Assembly: GCA_023412665.1 (NCBI GenBank)
Contig: JAEZCA010000026.1
Coordinates: 1-43,417, forward strand
Source of the DNA: Bacillota bacterium
GTDB taxonomy: Bacteria > Bacillota > Clostridia > Acetivibrionales > DTU013
DNA length: 43,417 nt
Reading direction: 5' to 3'
The stretch's first letter is position 1. Every line of letters starts with the position of its first letter. The notes beneath the pieces are model-generated. The model did no database searches. It was not told the DNA's origin and saw only the letters and a program-made list of their open reading frames with translations. Position numbers and translations under genes: made by a program. This document shows positions 1 to 8,333 of this stretch, piece by piece.

Positions 1-22
1 TTGGCCACTCGGGAACCCCTCC
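1..22 (-). tRNA. Partial tRNA, probably tRNA-Tyr
   Basis: Read on the minus strand, bases 22 to 1 begin with GGAGGGG, followed by a D-arm start (CCCGAGTGGCCAA). This 5' end matches class II tRNAs, and in Clostridia most often tRNA-Tyr. The gene runs off the window edge, so the anticodon is not visible and tRNA-Ser or tRNA-Leu cannot be excluded. It lies 4 bases downstream of the CAU tRNA and is presumably cotranscribed with it. Confidence 0.7.
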
Positions 23-26
23 GTAC

Positions 27-103
27 TGGTGGGCCTTCAGGGACTCGAACCCCGGACCAACCGGTTATGAGCCGGTTGCTCTAACCAACTGAGCTAAAGG
101 CCC
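27..103 (-). tRNA. tRNA with CAU anticodon (elongator Met likely, Ile2 possible)
   Basis: The minus strand from 103 to 27 folds as a complete cloverleaf. The acceptor stem GGGCCTT (103-97) pairs with AAGGCCC (37-31), the D arm is AGCTCAGTTGGTTAGAGC, and the anticodon loop CTCATAA has CAT at 69-67. The T arm contains GGTTCGAGTCC, the discriminator is A, and the 3' CCA is encoded (29-27). A CAU anticodon serves elongator tRNA-Met or, after lysidine modification, tRNA-Ile2. The acceptor and anticodon arms resemble both groups, so the amino acid is left open. Confidence 0.93.
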
Positions 104-120
104 GCAAAGTGACAAAATCA

Positions 121-149
121 AGTATAAAGCATAGGAAAACTTAAGTCAA
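121..149 (-). promoter_or_regulatory. Sigma-A type promoter for the tRNA pair
   Basis: On the minus strand a TTGACT -35 box (149-144) and a TATACT -10 box (126-121) are separated by exactly 17 bases. The predicted start is around 114, about 10 bases before the mature tRNA 5' end at 103. This is a near-consensus housekeeping promoter, as expected for stable RNA genes. Confidence 0.8.
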
Positions 150-280
150 GTAGTGTTTTAATGAAATTCACTGTAATATTCAAAGGAAATGTGCTAATAT
201 GTGTCGAATACCATATAAAAGCGTGTCATATAGAATATATATATATTATTTAATAAATATTTTTTTGTGAGGTGCTATTG

Positions 281-1921
281 ATGAAAATATCATTTCTAGG
301 CGCGGCCAAAACGGTCACGGGCTCCTGCTTCCATATTCAGACCGATACATGCAATTTTCTTGTAGACTGCGGCATGTTCCAGGGCAGCAATACAGATGAG
401 GCGCACAATCATGATCCATTCCCGTTCAATCCTGGCAAATTGGATTTCATGATATTGACCCATGCCCATATAGATCACAGCGGGCGTATCCCGAAGCTAT
501 ACACGGACGGATTCAAGGGTCAGATATATGCCACTAAAGCAACAGCAGAGCTATGCGCAATAATGCTGCCAGACAGCGGACATATACAGGAGTTTGAAAA
601 CGAATGGGTGAACCGCAAGCGTGAAAGAGCTGGCCTGCCGCCGGTAGAGCCGCTGTATACGACACAGGATGCTATAGATTGTATTAAACTGTTCAACAGT
701 GTCCATTATTTTGAAGACGTAAGGATCAACGATCAGATAAGAGTCAGGTTCAATGATGCAGGCCATATCCTTGGCTCATCGATAGTCGAGATTTGGGTGA
801 AGGAGAATGACAGGGAAATAAAGCTTGTTTTCTCAGGCGACCTGGGAAACAATAATATGCCTATCCTTCGCGATCCCAGCATAATTGACAGCGCAGATTA
901 TCTTTTCATCGAATCTACATATGGAAACAGGAATCATTTGAATGTGGAGAACAAAATAGACAGATTCGTTGAAATCATCAGCTCGGCTATGGAAAAGGGA
1001 GGCAATATAATAATACCGTCCTTTGCGGTAGGAAGAACACAGGAAATACTTTACGAGCTGTTCAAACAGCGTGAGAAATACGGTGATAAGCTTACCCAGC
1101 TGCTGCGGATACCCGTATATGTCGACAGTCCTCTGGCTGTATCTGCTACAAAAGTCTTCAGAAACAATCTTGACTGCTATGATGAAGAAGCCAGGGAATA
1201 CATTGAAAACGGTGATAATCCGCTGGATTTCCCGGGCCTGCAATTTACACAGAGCGCAGAAGATTCAAAGGCGCTGAATGATAGGAAGGACAGTCTGATA
1301 ATCATATCAGCAAGCGGTATGTGCGATGCGGGCAGGATTAAGCACCACCTGAAGCACAACCTCTGGAGAAAGGAGTCTTCGGTAGTATTCGTCGGATACC
1401 AGGCTGAGGGGACCCTGGGGAGAAGACTTGTAGACGGCGCCGAAAAGGTCAGGATATTCGGCGAAGAAATATCCGTAAACGCAAGGGTGGAAATGATAGA
1501 AGGATTCTCGGGACATGCCGACAGAGATGGACTGGTCAGATGGATAAAAGCATTTGGACAAAAGCCACGCAAGATTTTCCTTGTTCATGGCGAGGCGGAT
1601 TCGATGAATGAGTTCTCGAAACTGATTTCCAGTGATCTGGGAATAAGCACGATCATACCCGATCGCGGAGAGTCGTACATGATCACAGCTGCAGGCGTTG
1701 CCAGCGCTGAGATCGCTGAAATTCCGCAGGAAAAGAAAGAAAAATACGGCTTCAAGCGTCTTGAGATCGTTTATATGCTCGATAAGCTCAGAGAAGAGCT
1801 GGAGGAAGCTTCATCCATCATACGTGACGATCTGAGGACGGAGAAAGAGGATATAGAGCTTGATGAATTAATGAACAGGCTTCATAAGTTTGAAAAGTAT
1901 ATAGTAGATATCATTAAATAA
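281..1921 (+). CDS. MBL-fold beta-CASP metallo-hydrolase, RNase-like
   Basis: The 546-residue protein belongs to the metallo-beta-lactamase/beta-CASP/RMMBL family, the CPSF73/Ysh1-like RNA-processing nucleases. The zinc-binding HAHIDHSG motif is near residue 61. Further metal-ligand segments are DAGHILGSS, SGDLG and SGHADRDGL, and HGE lies in the C-terminal RNA-specificity region. A beta-CASP domain fills the middle. Roughly the last 80 residues form a charged, probably helical tail not needed for the nuclease fold. The ATG at 281 is preferred over the in-frame GTG at 272 because GAGGTG (269-274) sits 6 bases before it. The gene appears monocistronic. Zinc-dependent RNA cleavage in the cytoplasm is inferred from the family; the substrate is unknown. 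It is distinct from RNase J, which has a different C-terminal domain. Confidence 0.88.
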   Translation: MKISFLGAAKTVTGSCFHIQTDTCNFLVDCGMFQGSNTDEAHNHDPFPFNPGKLDFMILTHAHIDHSGRIPKLYTDGFKGQIYATKATAELCAIMLPDSGHIQEFENEWVNRKRERAGLPPVEPLYTTQDAIDCIKLFNSVHYFEDVRINDQIRVRFNDAGHILGSSIVEIWVKENDREIKLVFSGDLGNNNMPILRDPSIIDSADYLFIESTYGNRNHLNVENKIDRFVEIISSAMEKGGNIIIPSFAVGRTQEILYELFKQREKYGDKLTQLLRIPVYVDSPLAVSATKVFRNNLDCYDEEAREYIENGDNPLDFPGLQFTQSAEDSKALNDRKDSLIIISASGMCDAGRIKHHLKHNLWRKESSVVFVGYQAEGTLGRRLVDGAEKVRIFGEEISVNARVEMIEGFSGHADRDGLVRWIKAFGQKPRKIFLVHGEADSMNEFSKLISSDLGISTIIPDRGESYMITAAGVASAEIAEIPQEKKEKYGFKRLEIVYMLDKLREELEEASSIIRDDLRTEKEDIELDELMNRLHKFEKYIVDIIK

Positions 1922-1951
1922 GTATGTAAAAGCAAAAAGACAAGAAGGGGA

Positions 1952-2100
1952 CAATACAGCTGAAAAACCACTCTTGCACCGTAGTTGAAAAATGGACCAT
2001 AGGCTGCTGAATTTAGACTCCAGGCTGATCACCACTGTATTACAGCATAGTGTGAGATGATTGGAGGCGCAAGGTCTACAGCAGCCTGACAGCTGTATTG
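1952..2100 (+). other. Nested palindromic intergenic element, candidate structured RNA
   Basis: The 280-base gap between the nuclease and symporter genes contains nested inverted repeats. CAATACAGCTG (1952-1962) pairs perfectly with CAGCTGTATTG (2090-2100). AGGCTGCTG (2001-2009) pairs with CAGCAGCCT (2079-2087). TAGAC (2014-2018) pairs with GTCTA (2074-2078), and TCCA (2019-2022) with TGGA (2062-2065). An apical hairpin around 2028-2056 includes CTGTATTACAG. The layout is a closing stem, an asymmetric bulge of 38 bases on the 5' side, and a long terminal arm, followed by a T-rich run (2110-2119). It could be a small RNA (6S-like in outline, but no match recognised), a transcription terminator or leader, or a non-autonomous repeat. 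No credible ORF is present. Confidence 0.5.
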
Positions 2101-2209
2101 AAAAACCTCTTTATTTTTTTATGTATTCGTTGTATACTATATGTGGTTTTATGTTGCAGAACGGATATTATGGCAGGTATGATTTCAAATTAACGGAAGG
2201 ATGGTAGGT

Positions 2210-3712
2210 ATGCTCAAGTATGTCTTTTTAGGTCTTTTCATTTTTATCATGATCATTGTCGGAATCATCAGCAAAAAAAAGGTAAACAACGTACAGGATT
2301 TTTTTCTCGGCGGCAGGAAGATGGGACCGTGGCTTTCGGCATTCGCGTACGGCACAACATATTTCTCTGCAGTAATATTTATTGGATATGCAGGTAAGAT
2401 AGGCTGGGGCTTTGGTATTTCCTCCACATTCATAGGCATAGGAAATGCGGTGCTTGGCAGTCTGCTGGCATGGATAGTGCTTGCAAAGAAAACGAGGAAA
2501 ATGACACATGATCTTGGTGTGTCCACAATGCCTGAGTTTTTTGAAAAACGTTATAACAGTAAGGCGATGAAGATAGTTACGGCCTTAATAATATTTATAT
2601 TTCTAGTTCCTTATTCTGCTTCAGTATATCAGGGACTTGGATATCTTTTTGAAAGGACTTTCAACGTACCATTCGTATACTGCATGGCTGCTATGGCTCT
2701 GCTGACCGGTATTTATCTGCTGCTTGGCGGATATGTGGCAACAGCTGTGAATGATTTTATTCAGGGAATAATAATGCTGGTTGGTGTAGCATTCATGATC
2801 TATTTTATTCTTTCAAATCCCGCAGTCGGAGGCTTGTCCGGTGGATTGAAGAAGCTTTCGGAGATGCCGGATGTGGGACCGGGACTGGTTAGCATATTCA
2901 GCGCACAGCCCCTGAACCTTTTGGGACTTATCGTTTTAACCAGTCTCGGAACATGGGGACTGCCCCAAATGGTGCATAAATTCTACGCAATTAAGGACGA
3001 CGCTGCCGTAAAAAGAGGTACGATCATTTCCACTGTGTTTGCTTTGATTATAGCGGGAGGAGCTTATTTTGTCGGCGGTTTCGGAAGGATTTTCCTTAAT
3101 AACGTTATGCCTCTGGGAGCAAATGGCAAGCCGAATCCAGATATGGTCATGCCAATGGTCCTTGAGTCAGCCCTTCCTGATGCATTGATCGGTATAATTG
3201 TCATTCTGGTGCTTTCTGCCTCCATGTCGACCTTGTCTTCTCTGGTTCTTGTTTCAAGCTCGGCAATATCACTGGATCTGGTAAAAGGTACGCTTTTTCC
3301 GAAAATGAAGAAGGAGAGTGTAATGCTGCTAATGAGAGCTATTTGCGGGCTATTCGTAATACTTTCCTTCATGGTGGCAGTGACTCCAAATTCAATACTC
3401 AGTCTTATGTCATTTTCCTGGGGCACAGTAGCAGGCGCTTTCCTTGCTCCGTTCCTTTACGGACTGTATTGGAAGGGGACTACGAAAATTGGCGCCTGGG
3501 CTGGCTTTATAAGTGGTTTTGCAGTTTCGGTAGTCGGTGCTGTCATATACAAGATGGATGCAGGCAAGGCCCCGAACATTGGAGCGATCGCAATGGTCGT
3601 ATCACTTCTGGTTGTACCGGCAGTGAGCCTCCTGACCGCTAAATTGCCTCAGAAGCATATTGAAAAGGTATTTGGACAGAAAGAAAGCGGAGAGCTTGAA
3701 CTGGAAGCCTGA
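2210..3712 (+). CDS. Sodium:solute symporter family transporter
   Basis: The 500-residue integral membrane protein has about 13 hydrophobic segments, as in the SSS family (PutP, PanF and relatives). Its N terminus reads as a helix followed by the family-typical segment DFFLGGRKMGPWLSAFAYG. The middle region contains GGYVATAVNDFIQG, another family hallmark, and the length is normal. The ATG at 2210 is used because GGAAGG (2195-2200) lies 9 bases before it; the ATG at 2201 directly abuts that site. A TATACT box at 2133-2138 may be its -10 element. Substrates in this family include proline, pantothenate, sugars, and mono- or dicarboxylates; none can be assigned here. Position just upstream of an aromatic keto-acid operon makes an organic-acid substrate conceivable, but this is only inference. 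Confidence 0.9.
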   Translation: MLKYVFLGLFIFIMIIVGIISKKKVNNVQDFFLGGRKMGPWLSAFAYGTTYFSAVIFIGYAGKIGWGFGISSTFIGIGNAVLGSLLAWIVLAKKTRKMTHDLGVSTMPEFFEKRYNSKAMKIVTALIIFIFLVPYSASVYQGLGYLFERTFNVPFVYCMAAMALLTGIYLLLGGYVATAVNDFIQGIIMLVGVAFMIYFILSNPAVGGLSGGLKKLSEMPDVGPGLVSIFSAQPLNLLGLIVLTSLGTWGLPQMVHKFYAIKDDAAVKRGTIISTVFALIIAGGAYFVGGFGRIFLNNVMPLGANGKPNPDMVMPMVLESALPDALIGIIVILVLSASMSTLSSLVLVSSSAISLDLVKGTLFPKMKKESVMLLMRAICGLFVILSFMVAVTPNSILSLMSFSWGTVAGAFLAPFLYGLYWKGTTKIGAWAGFISGFAVSVVGAVIYKMDAGKAPNIGAIAMVVSLLVVPAVSLLTAKLPQKHIEKVFGQKESGELELEA

Positions 3713-3764
3713 TTTTAAATGCTTGCCCAATAGGGGAATTAAAGTATAGAGGAATAGAATAGGT

Positions 3765-3819
3765 AAGGGGATACTCCTTCAGCAGTGGCTTAAAGCAGTA
3801 CTGTCAGGAATGTCCCCTT
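3765..3819 (+). terminator. Hairpin downstream of the symporter gene, probable terminator
   Basis: AAGGGGATACTCCT (3765-3778) pairs with AGGAATGTCCCCTT (3806-3819) with one mismatch and one G-U pair. An inner CAGT/ACTG stem adds to it. It lies 52 bases after the symporter stop and just before the iorA promoter. The following T-run is short, so termination strength is uncertain; a repeat-type hairpin is the alternative. Confidence 0.5.
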
Positions 3820-3830
3820 TATAAAAGCAG

Positions 3831-3859
3831 TTTACAAAATTGAGAATACAGTTTAGAAT
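3831..3859 (+). promoter_or_regulatory. Promoter for the iorAB-paaK-ACT operon
   Basis: TTTACA (3831-3836) and TAGAAT (3854-3859) are spaced by 17 bases, with an overlapping TATAAT-like sequence at 3859-3864. The site begins 12 bases after the preceding hairpin and lies 78 bases before the iorA start. Confidence 0.55.
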
Positions 3860-3936
3860 ATAATGAGGCAAAATTGTAAGTCTCGACTTTCATAATATTA
3901 AAAATAAATTCTTGCATATAGAACAAGGAGTGCACT

Positions 3937-5679
3937 ATGAAAAAGTTGATGTTGGGGAATGAAGCTATAGCAAGGGGGGCGTATGAGGCCGGTGTGAAGG
4001 TCGCAACCGCATATCCCGGTACTCCCAGTACTGAAATAACAGAAAACATAGCAAAATATGATGAAATATACAGTGAGTGGTCACCAAATGAAAAGGTAGC
4101 TTTAGAGGTCGCTATCGGCTCCTCAATTGCCGGTGCGAGAGCCATCTGCTCAATGAAGCATGTCGGTCTCAATGTGGCAGCCGACCCGCTGTTCACCGTA
4201 TCATATACGGGAGTCAACGGAGGTCTTGTCATAATGGTCGCTGATGACCCCGGCATGCACAGCTCTCAGAACGAGCAGGATTCCAGATTTTATGCCAGGG
4301 CATCAAAGGTTCCCATGTTAGAGCCCTCAAACAGTCAGGAATGCAAAGATTTTGTCAAAGCTGCATTTGATATGAGTGAAAGATTTGATTGCCCTGTGAT
4401 AGTCAGACTTTCAACCCGTATAGCTCATTCACAGAGCATAGTGGAAATATGTGAAAAACAGGATCACGAATTGAAGCCGTATGTAAAGGATCCTGCAAAA
4501 TATGTCATGATGCCGGCTATGGCAAGAGCCAGGCATCATGTGGTAGAAAAAAGGATGGCGGAGCTGAAAGCCTTTGCTGAGGAATCCCCGGTCAATACTC
4601 TGGAATGGGGCAGTACCGATATAGGAGTCATAACATCGGGAATTTCGTATCAGTATGCGCATGAGGCCTTCGGAAATGTCTCATACCTTAAGCTCGGAAT
4701 GGTTTACCCTCTGCCGGATAAGCTTATCACCGATTTTGCGGCAAAGGTAAAAACTCTTTATGTTATAGAAGAACTCGAGCCTTTCTTTGAAAACCAGATC
4801 AAGAAACTGGGCATCAAGGTCATCGGCAAGGATGTATTGCCGGTTACAGGAGAATACTCCGCTTCTTTGCTGAAACAAAAGATATTCGGTGAAGGGTTTG
4901 AGAGAAGCTATGATGTGGATGCACAATCTCCTGTAAGGCCCCCTGTAATGTGCCCGGGATGTCCGCACAGAGGGATGTTTCATGTGCTTAAAAAGCTCAA
5001 GCTCAATGTAACGGGAGATATAGGCTGCTATACGCTCGGAGCGCTTTCTCCGACTGAGTCGATGGATACCTGCGTTTGTATGGGTGCCAGCATAGGAATG
5101 GCTCATGGCATGGAGAAGGCCAGAGGCAGGGAATTTGGCAAAAAGACAGTTGCAATACTTGGGGATTCAACATTCATACATTCCGGTATAACCGGGCTTA
5201 TTGATATAGTTTACAATAAGGGCTGCTCAACAGTAATAATACTTGACAACTCAATCACCGGTATGACAGGACATCAACAGAATCCTACCACAGGCTTCAC
5301 TATAAAGGGTGAACCCACGAAGCAGGTAGATCTGGCGCTTCTGGCAAAAGCAATCGGGATCGACAGGGTAAGGATAACTGATCCGTTTGATATCAAGGAA
5401 TTTGAAAAGGCAGTAAAGGAAGAGACAGAAATAGATGAACCATCGGTCATCATTTCACAAAGGCCCTGCGCTCTGCTAAAAAGCGTACGGTATGAGGGTC
5501 CAAGGATGATAAATGAAAACTGCAGAAAATGCAGAAGCTGTCTTAAGATAGGCTGTCCCGCAATAGTGGACAAGGGAGACAGGATAGTTATCAACAGCGC
5601 ACTTTGTGTGGGCTGCAAGCTCTGCACCAAATTATGCAGCTTTAATGCTATAGTAAAGGCCGGTGATAAAAATGAGTGA
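3937..5679 (+). CDS. iorA: Indolepyruvate ferredoxin oxidoreductase, alpha subunit
   Basis: The 580-residue IorA, with IorB, oxidatively decarboxylates aryl-pyruvates (from Trp, Phe, Tyr) to aryl-acetyl-CoA plus CO2, reducing ferredoxin in the cytoplasm. The N-terminal pyruvate:ferredoxin oxidoreductase-like domain carries TAYPGTPSTEI near residue 23. The TPP-binding part has the CPGCPHRG segment near 340 and a GDSTF...DN motif around 415-440. The C-terminal 55 residues form a 2[4Fe-4S] ferredoxin domain with two cysteine clusters (CRKCRSCLKIGCP and CVGCKLCTKLC). Length and domain order are normal. AAGGAGTG precedes the ATG by 5 bases. It is first in an operon with iorB, paaK and an ACT-domain gene, which supports aromatic amino-acid fermentation. 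Confidence 0.95.
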   Translation: MKKLMLGNEAIARGAYEAGVKVATAYPGTPSTEITENIAKYDEIYSEWSPNEKVALEVAIGSSIAGARAICSMKHVGLNVAADPLFTVSYTGVNGGLVIMVADDPGMHSSQNEQDSRFYARASKVPMLEPSNSQECKDFVKAAFDMSERFDCPVIVRLSTRIAHSQSIVEICEKQDHELKPYVKDPAKYVMMPAMARARHHVVEKRMAELKAFAEESPVNTLEWGSTDIGVITSGISYQYAHEAFGNVSYLKLGMVYPLPDKLITDFAAKVKTLYVIEELEPFFENQIKKLGIKVIGKDVLPVTGEYSASLLKQKIFGEGFERSYDVDAQSPVRPPVMCPGCPHRGMFHVLKKLKLNVTGDIGCYTLGALSPTESMDTCVCMGASIGMAHGMEKARGREFGKKTVAILGDSTFIHSGITGLIDIVYNKGCSTVIILDNSITGMTGHQQNPTTGFTIKGEPTKQVDLALLAKAIGIDRVRITDPFDIKEFEKAVKEETEIDEPSVIISQRPCALLKSVRYEGPRMINENCRKCRSCLKIGCPAIVDKGDRIVINSALCVGCKLCTKLCSFNAIVKAGDKNE

Positions 5680-6244
5680 TCTGAATATTATGATAGTAGG
5701 TGTGGGCGGCCAGGGGACATTACTGGCAAGCAGGCTTCTGGGCAATGTGGCAATGAAGCAGGGCTATGATGTAAAGGTGTCCGAAGTGCACGGAATGTCA
5801 CAAAGGGGCGGGAGTGTCGTCACATATGTAAAAATGGGTGATAAGGTTTATTCACCTATAATAGAGAAGGGTGAGGCGGATTATCTGCTGGCCTTTGAAA
5901 ATCTAGAGGCTCTGCGATGGATAGACTATCTTAAAAAGGGCGGGACTCTTGTGCTCAATGATCAGCAAATCGATCCGATGCCGGTTATAATAGGGAAGGC
6001 AAAGTATCCGGAAAAAATTATAGAAAGACTCCGGGATGGCGGAGTCAAAATGAATTTCATCGATGCACTGCAAATCGCAAAGGAATGCGGCAATATAAAA
6101 GCAGTTAACATAGTCCTGATAGGATTGCTGGCGAAAACCTCCGGCATAGCCAAAGAAGTGTGGCTCAAGGCTATGGAGGAAGTCATACCGCAAAAGATAC
6201 TCGATGTTAACATAAAAGCATTTAATGCCGGGTATGGTGCATAA
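5672..6244 (+). CDS. iorB: Indolepyruvate oxidoreductase, beta subunit
   Basis: The 190-residue IorB is the gamma-type subunit (POR gamma domain) that completes the IorAB enzyme. The N terminus shows the family motif VGVGGQGTLLASRLLG, followed by the conserved SEVHGMSQRGGSVVTYV segment. The start at ATG 5672 overlaps the iorA stop by 8 bases, with GGTGA just upstream; an in-frame GTG at 5663 is a less likely start. The overlap suggests translational coupling, fitting a 1:1 complex. Normal length, no oddities. Confidence 0.94.
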   Translation: MSDLNIMIVGVGGQGTLLASRLLGNVAMKQGYDVKVSEVHGMSQRGGSVVTYVKMGDKVYSPIIEKGEADYLLAFENLEALRWIDYLKKGGTLVLNDQQIDPMPVIIGKAKYPEKIIERLRDGGVKMNFIDALQIAKECGNIKAVNIVLIGLLAKTSGIAKEVWLKAMEEVIPQKILDVNIKAFNAGYGA

Positions 6245-6369
6245 ATACAAACATGAATCGAACTTCAGCCTGTTGCTTTTGCGTGGGGCGGGCGGCTGCC
6301 CGTAAACCCTGAAAGCTGTTCTCGTGGGAGGATGGAAGGGCATAAAATATAATCAAGGAGGGGTTCTGA

Positions 6370-7671
6370 ATGTTATATTGGAACCAGTCGCGTGAGTGCA
6401 TGCCCAGGGAGGAAATGCAAAAGCTTCAAAGCGAGCGGCTGATAAAGACTGTAAAAAGAGTTTATCACAATGTGCCCTTTTACAGGGCAAAAATGCAGGC
6501 AAAAGGGGTGGAGCCGGAAGATATAAAAGGCATCGAGGATCTGTCAAAGCTGCCGTTTACGTACAAGCAGGATCTTCGTGACAATTATCCCTATGGATTG
6601 TTTGCAGCGCCTTTGAGCGAAATCGTGAGGATACACGCCTCTTCCGGCACAACTGGAAAGAAGATCGTTGTAGGCTATACCAGAAATGACCTCGAAAAAT
6701 GGTCAGAGGTCATGGCAAGGACTCTTACAAGCGCCGGAGCTACAAAAGAATCGGTGATTCAGGTCGCATATGGATACGGACTATTTACCGGGGGCCTTGG
6801 AGCTCACTATGGCGCTGAAAAAATAGGGGCATCAGTTATCCCGATTTCAGGAGGCAATACTAAGCTGCAGCTAGAGTTAATGAAGGATTTCGGTACGACT
6901 ATTCTGGCGTGCACGCCTTCTTATGCGCTTTATATGGCTGAGGAGCTCGAAGAATCAGGCATGAAGCTCAGCGATCTCAAGCTCAAGGCTGGTGTCTTTG
7001 GAGCAGAGCCGTGGTCGGGTGCTATGAGGGAAGAAATTGAGAGAAGACTTGGGATAATGGCCATAGACATATATGGACTAAGTGAAGTAATAGGTCCTGG
7101 CGTAGCGACTGAATGCCCGTGCAAATGTGGACTTCATGTGCAGGAAGATCATTTCATACCGGAAATAATAGACCCTGACACTGAAGAAATCCTGCCTCCT
7201 GGTTCAAAGGGAGAATTGGTATTCTCTACAGTTACAAAAGAAGGTATCCCGCTGCTCAGATACAGGACCAGGGATATATCTTCACTTGATTATTCTGAAT
7301 GTGATTGTGGAAGAACACTTGTCAGGATGAACAAGGTGACAGGACGTACTGACGATATGTTGATAATAAGAGGCGTCAATGTATTCCCAAGCCAGATAGA
7401 GAGCGTGCTTCTTGAGCTTGGCGAAACTGCGCCCCACTATTTGATAATAGTTGACAGAATAGGAAATCTGGATGTCATGGAGGTTTGGGTCGAAATGACA
7501 CAGACCCTGTTCTCGGATGAGGTTAAGAAAATAGAGGATATGGAAAAGCTGATAAGGAAAAAAATAGAGGATACCCTCGGCATCAGCGTGAAGGTAAAGC
7601 TTGTTGAGCCAAAATCCATACAAAGAAGCGAAGGCAAGGCTAAAAGAGTTATAGACAAGCGTAAGATTTAA
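6370..7671 (+). CDS. paaK: Phenylacetate-CoA ligase family AMP-forming enzyme
   Basis: The 433-residue protein is a full-length PaaK-type adenylate-forming enzyme. The ATP-binding P-loop motif SSGTTGK is at residues 91-97. The DIYGLSEV core motif and the RTRDIS...GRTDDM hinge region follow. A C-terminal AMP-binding domain with a VKLVEP...GKAKR tail closes it. The family converts aryl acetates plus CoA and ATP to aryl-acetyl-CoA. In anaerobes the gene next to iorAB may run in reverse or handle indole- or phenylacetate formed from aryl-CoA; the direction is inference. RBS AAGGAGGGG (6355-6363) lies 6 bases before the ATG. The 125-base gap after iorB shows no terminator, so operon membership is likely. 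Confidence 0.92.
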   Translation: MLYWNQSRECMPREEMQKLQSERLIKTVKRVYHNVPFYRAKMQAKGVEPEDIKGIEDLSKLPFTYKQDLRDNYPYGLFAAPLSEIVRIHASSGTTGKKIVVGYTRNDLEKWSEVMARTLTSAGATKESVIQVAYGYGLFTGGLGAHYGAEKIGASVIPISGGNTKLQLELMKDFGTTILACTPSYALYMAEELEESGMKLSDLKLKAGVFGAEPWSGAMREEIERRLGIMAIDIYGLSEVIGPGVATECPCKCGLHVQEDHFIPEIIDPDTEEILPPGSKGELVFSTVTKEGIPLLRYRTRDISSLDYSECDCGRTLVRMNKVTGRTDDMLIIRGVNVFPSQIESVLLELGETAPHYLIIVDRIGNLDVMEVWVEMTQTLFSDEVKKIEDMEKLIRKKIEDTLGISVKVKLVEPKSIQRSEGKAKRVIDKRKI

Positions 7672-7705
7672 ACAAGTGGTCAAGAATAAACAGGAGGTGC
7701 ATTCA

Positions 7706-8137
7706 ATGTTTGTAAAGCAAATATCCGTATTTCTTGAAAACAAGTCGGGAAGGCTTGCAGAAGTTACATCGATCCTAGGGAGCAGCAATATCGACATCAG
7801 CGCTTTGTCTATAGCAGATACCACGGATTTCGGGATATTGAGGCTCATCGTAAATAAACCTGAAGAGGCCGAAGAAGTGCTTAGGTCAAATGGCTTTACA
7901 ATGAGTATTACCAATGTGATCGCAATTGGCGTGAAGGACGAACCGGGAGGATTGGCAAAGGCGCTGAAGGTACTGGAGAGCAGAAATACTGAAATCGAAT
8001 ATATGTATGCTTTTGTCAGCAAAAAAGAGGATGAGGCGCTGGTGATACTGAAGACCGGCGATCCGGCCAAGGCGGTAGCTGTACTGACTGAGCAGGGAAT
8101 AAGCGTATTGTCGTCCGATGAGGTTTACAAGCTATAA
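7706..8137 (+). CDS. Tandem ACT-domain protein
   Basis: The 143-residue protein is built from two ACT domains (about residues 1-68 and 69-143), beginning MFVKQISVFLENK and with KDEPGGLAKALKVLE opening the second. ACT domains bind amino acids and signal their level. Stand-alone tandem ACT proteins are found downstream of paaK in many anaerobes and may sense aromatic or branched amino acids to adjust the pathway; the ligand is not visible here. The ATG at 7706 is chosen because AGGAGGTG (7692-7699) sits 6 bases upstream and the ACT fold starts there. It lies 34 bases after paaK and ends the operon before the hairpin at 8262. Confidence 0.88.
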   Translation: MFVKQISVFLENKSGRLAEVTSILGSSNIDISALSIADTTDFGILRLIVNKPEEAEEVLRSNGFTMSITNVIAIGVKDEPGGLAKALKVLESRNTEIEYMYAFVSKKEDEALVILKTGDPAKAVAVLTEQGISVLSSDEVYKL

Positions 8138-8140
8138 AGA

Positions 8141-8231
8141 AGCGAAAGATAGCCGATCAGCCTCGTTGAAACACTGCTGAGGTAAGAAGATTTTCTACAA
8201 ACGAATAATTTTTTTTAAACCGAAGTGTTAT
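8141..8231 (+). repeat. Structured repeat element, short copy
   Basis: This 91-base stretch is a diverged, shorter copy of the element at 14306-14460. Shared blocks in the same order are GCGAAAGAT, CCTCGTTGAAACACTGCTG, GGTAAGAA, TTTTCTAC and AACCGAAGTGTTAT. AACACT (8170-8175) can pair with AGTGTT (8224-8229), closing the structure as in the long copy. The two internal AT-rich hairpins of the long copy are missing. It starts 4 bases after the ACT gene stop, so it would be part of that transcript. Confidence 0.7.
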
Positions 8232-8261
8232 AAAATCGATATTTTCAGCCTTACATACTTA

Positions 8262-8297
8262 TGAGAAAAGCCGTTCTTTATGGAACGGCTTTTCTCA
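8262..8297. terminator. Perfect 15-bp hairpin, shared terminator of convergent genes
   Basis: TGAGAAAAGCCGTTC (8262-8276) and its perfect complement (8283-8297) surround a 6-base loop. The arms carry A4 and T4 runs on their outer halves, so a short U tract is made in either direction. It sits between the ACT-domain gene (plus) and the transglutaminase gene (minus), as expected of a bidirectional terminator. Confidence 0.75.
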
Positions 8298-8333
8298 ACT
8301 ACTGATTTTATGGAGGAGATCGTGAATAAAGCT

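Noticed and set aside
3843..3851. AATACAG in the iorA promoter as a third copy of the palindrome arm
   Set aside because: Only seven bases match and no inverted partner lies nearby, so it is likely chance.
6253..6312. A 19-codon Cys-containing ORF between iorB and paaK
   Set aside because: No ribosome binding site precedes its ATG, the composition is unremarkable for an intergenic stretch, and nothing in the context supports translation.
7282..8070. A 262-codon minus-strand frame over paaK and the ACT gene
   Set aside because: Both plus-strand genes are intact, conserved families with good ribosome sites; the antisense product shows no known motif and is Ser/Leu-rich as shadows often are.
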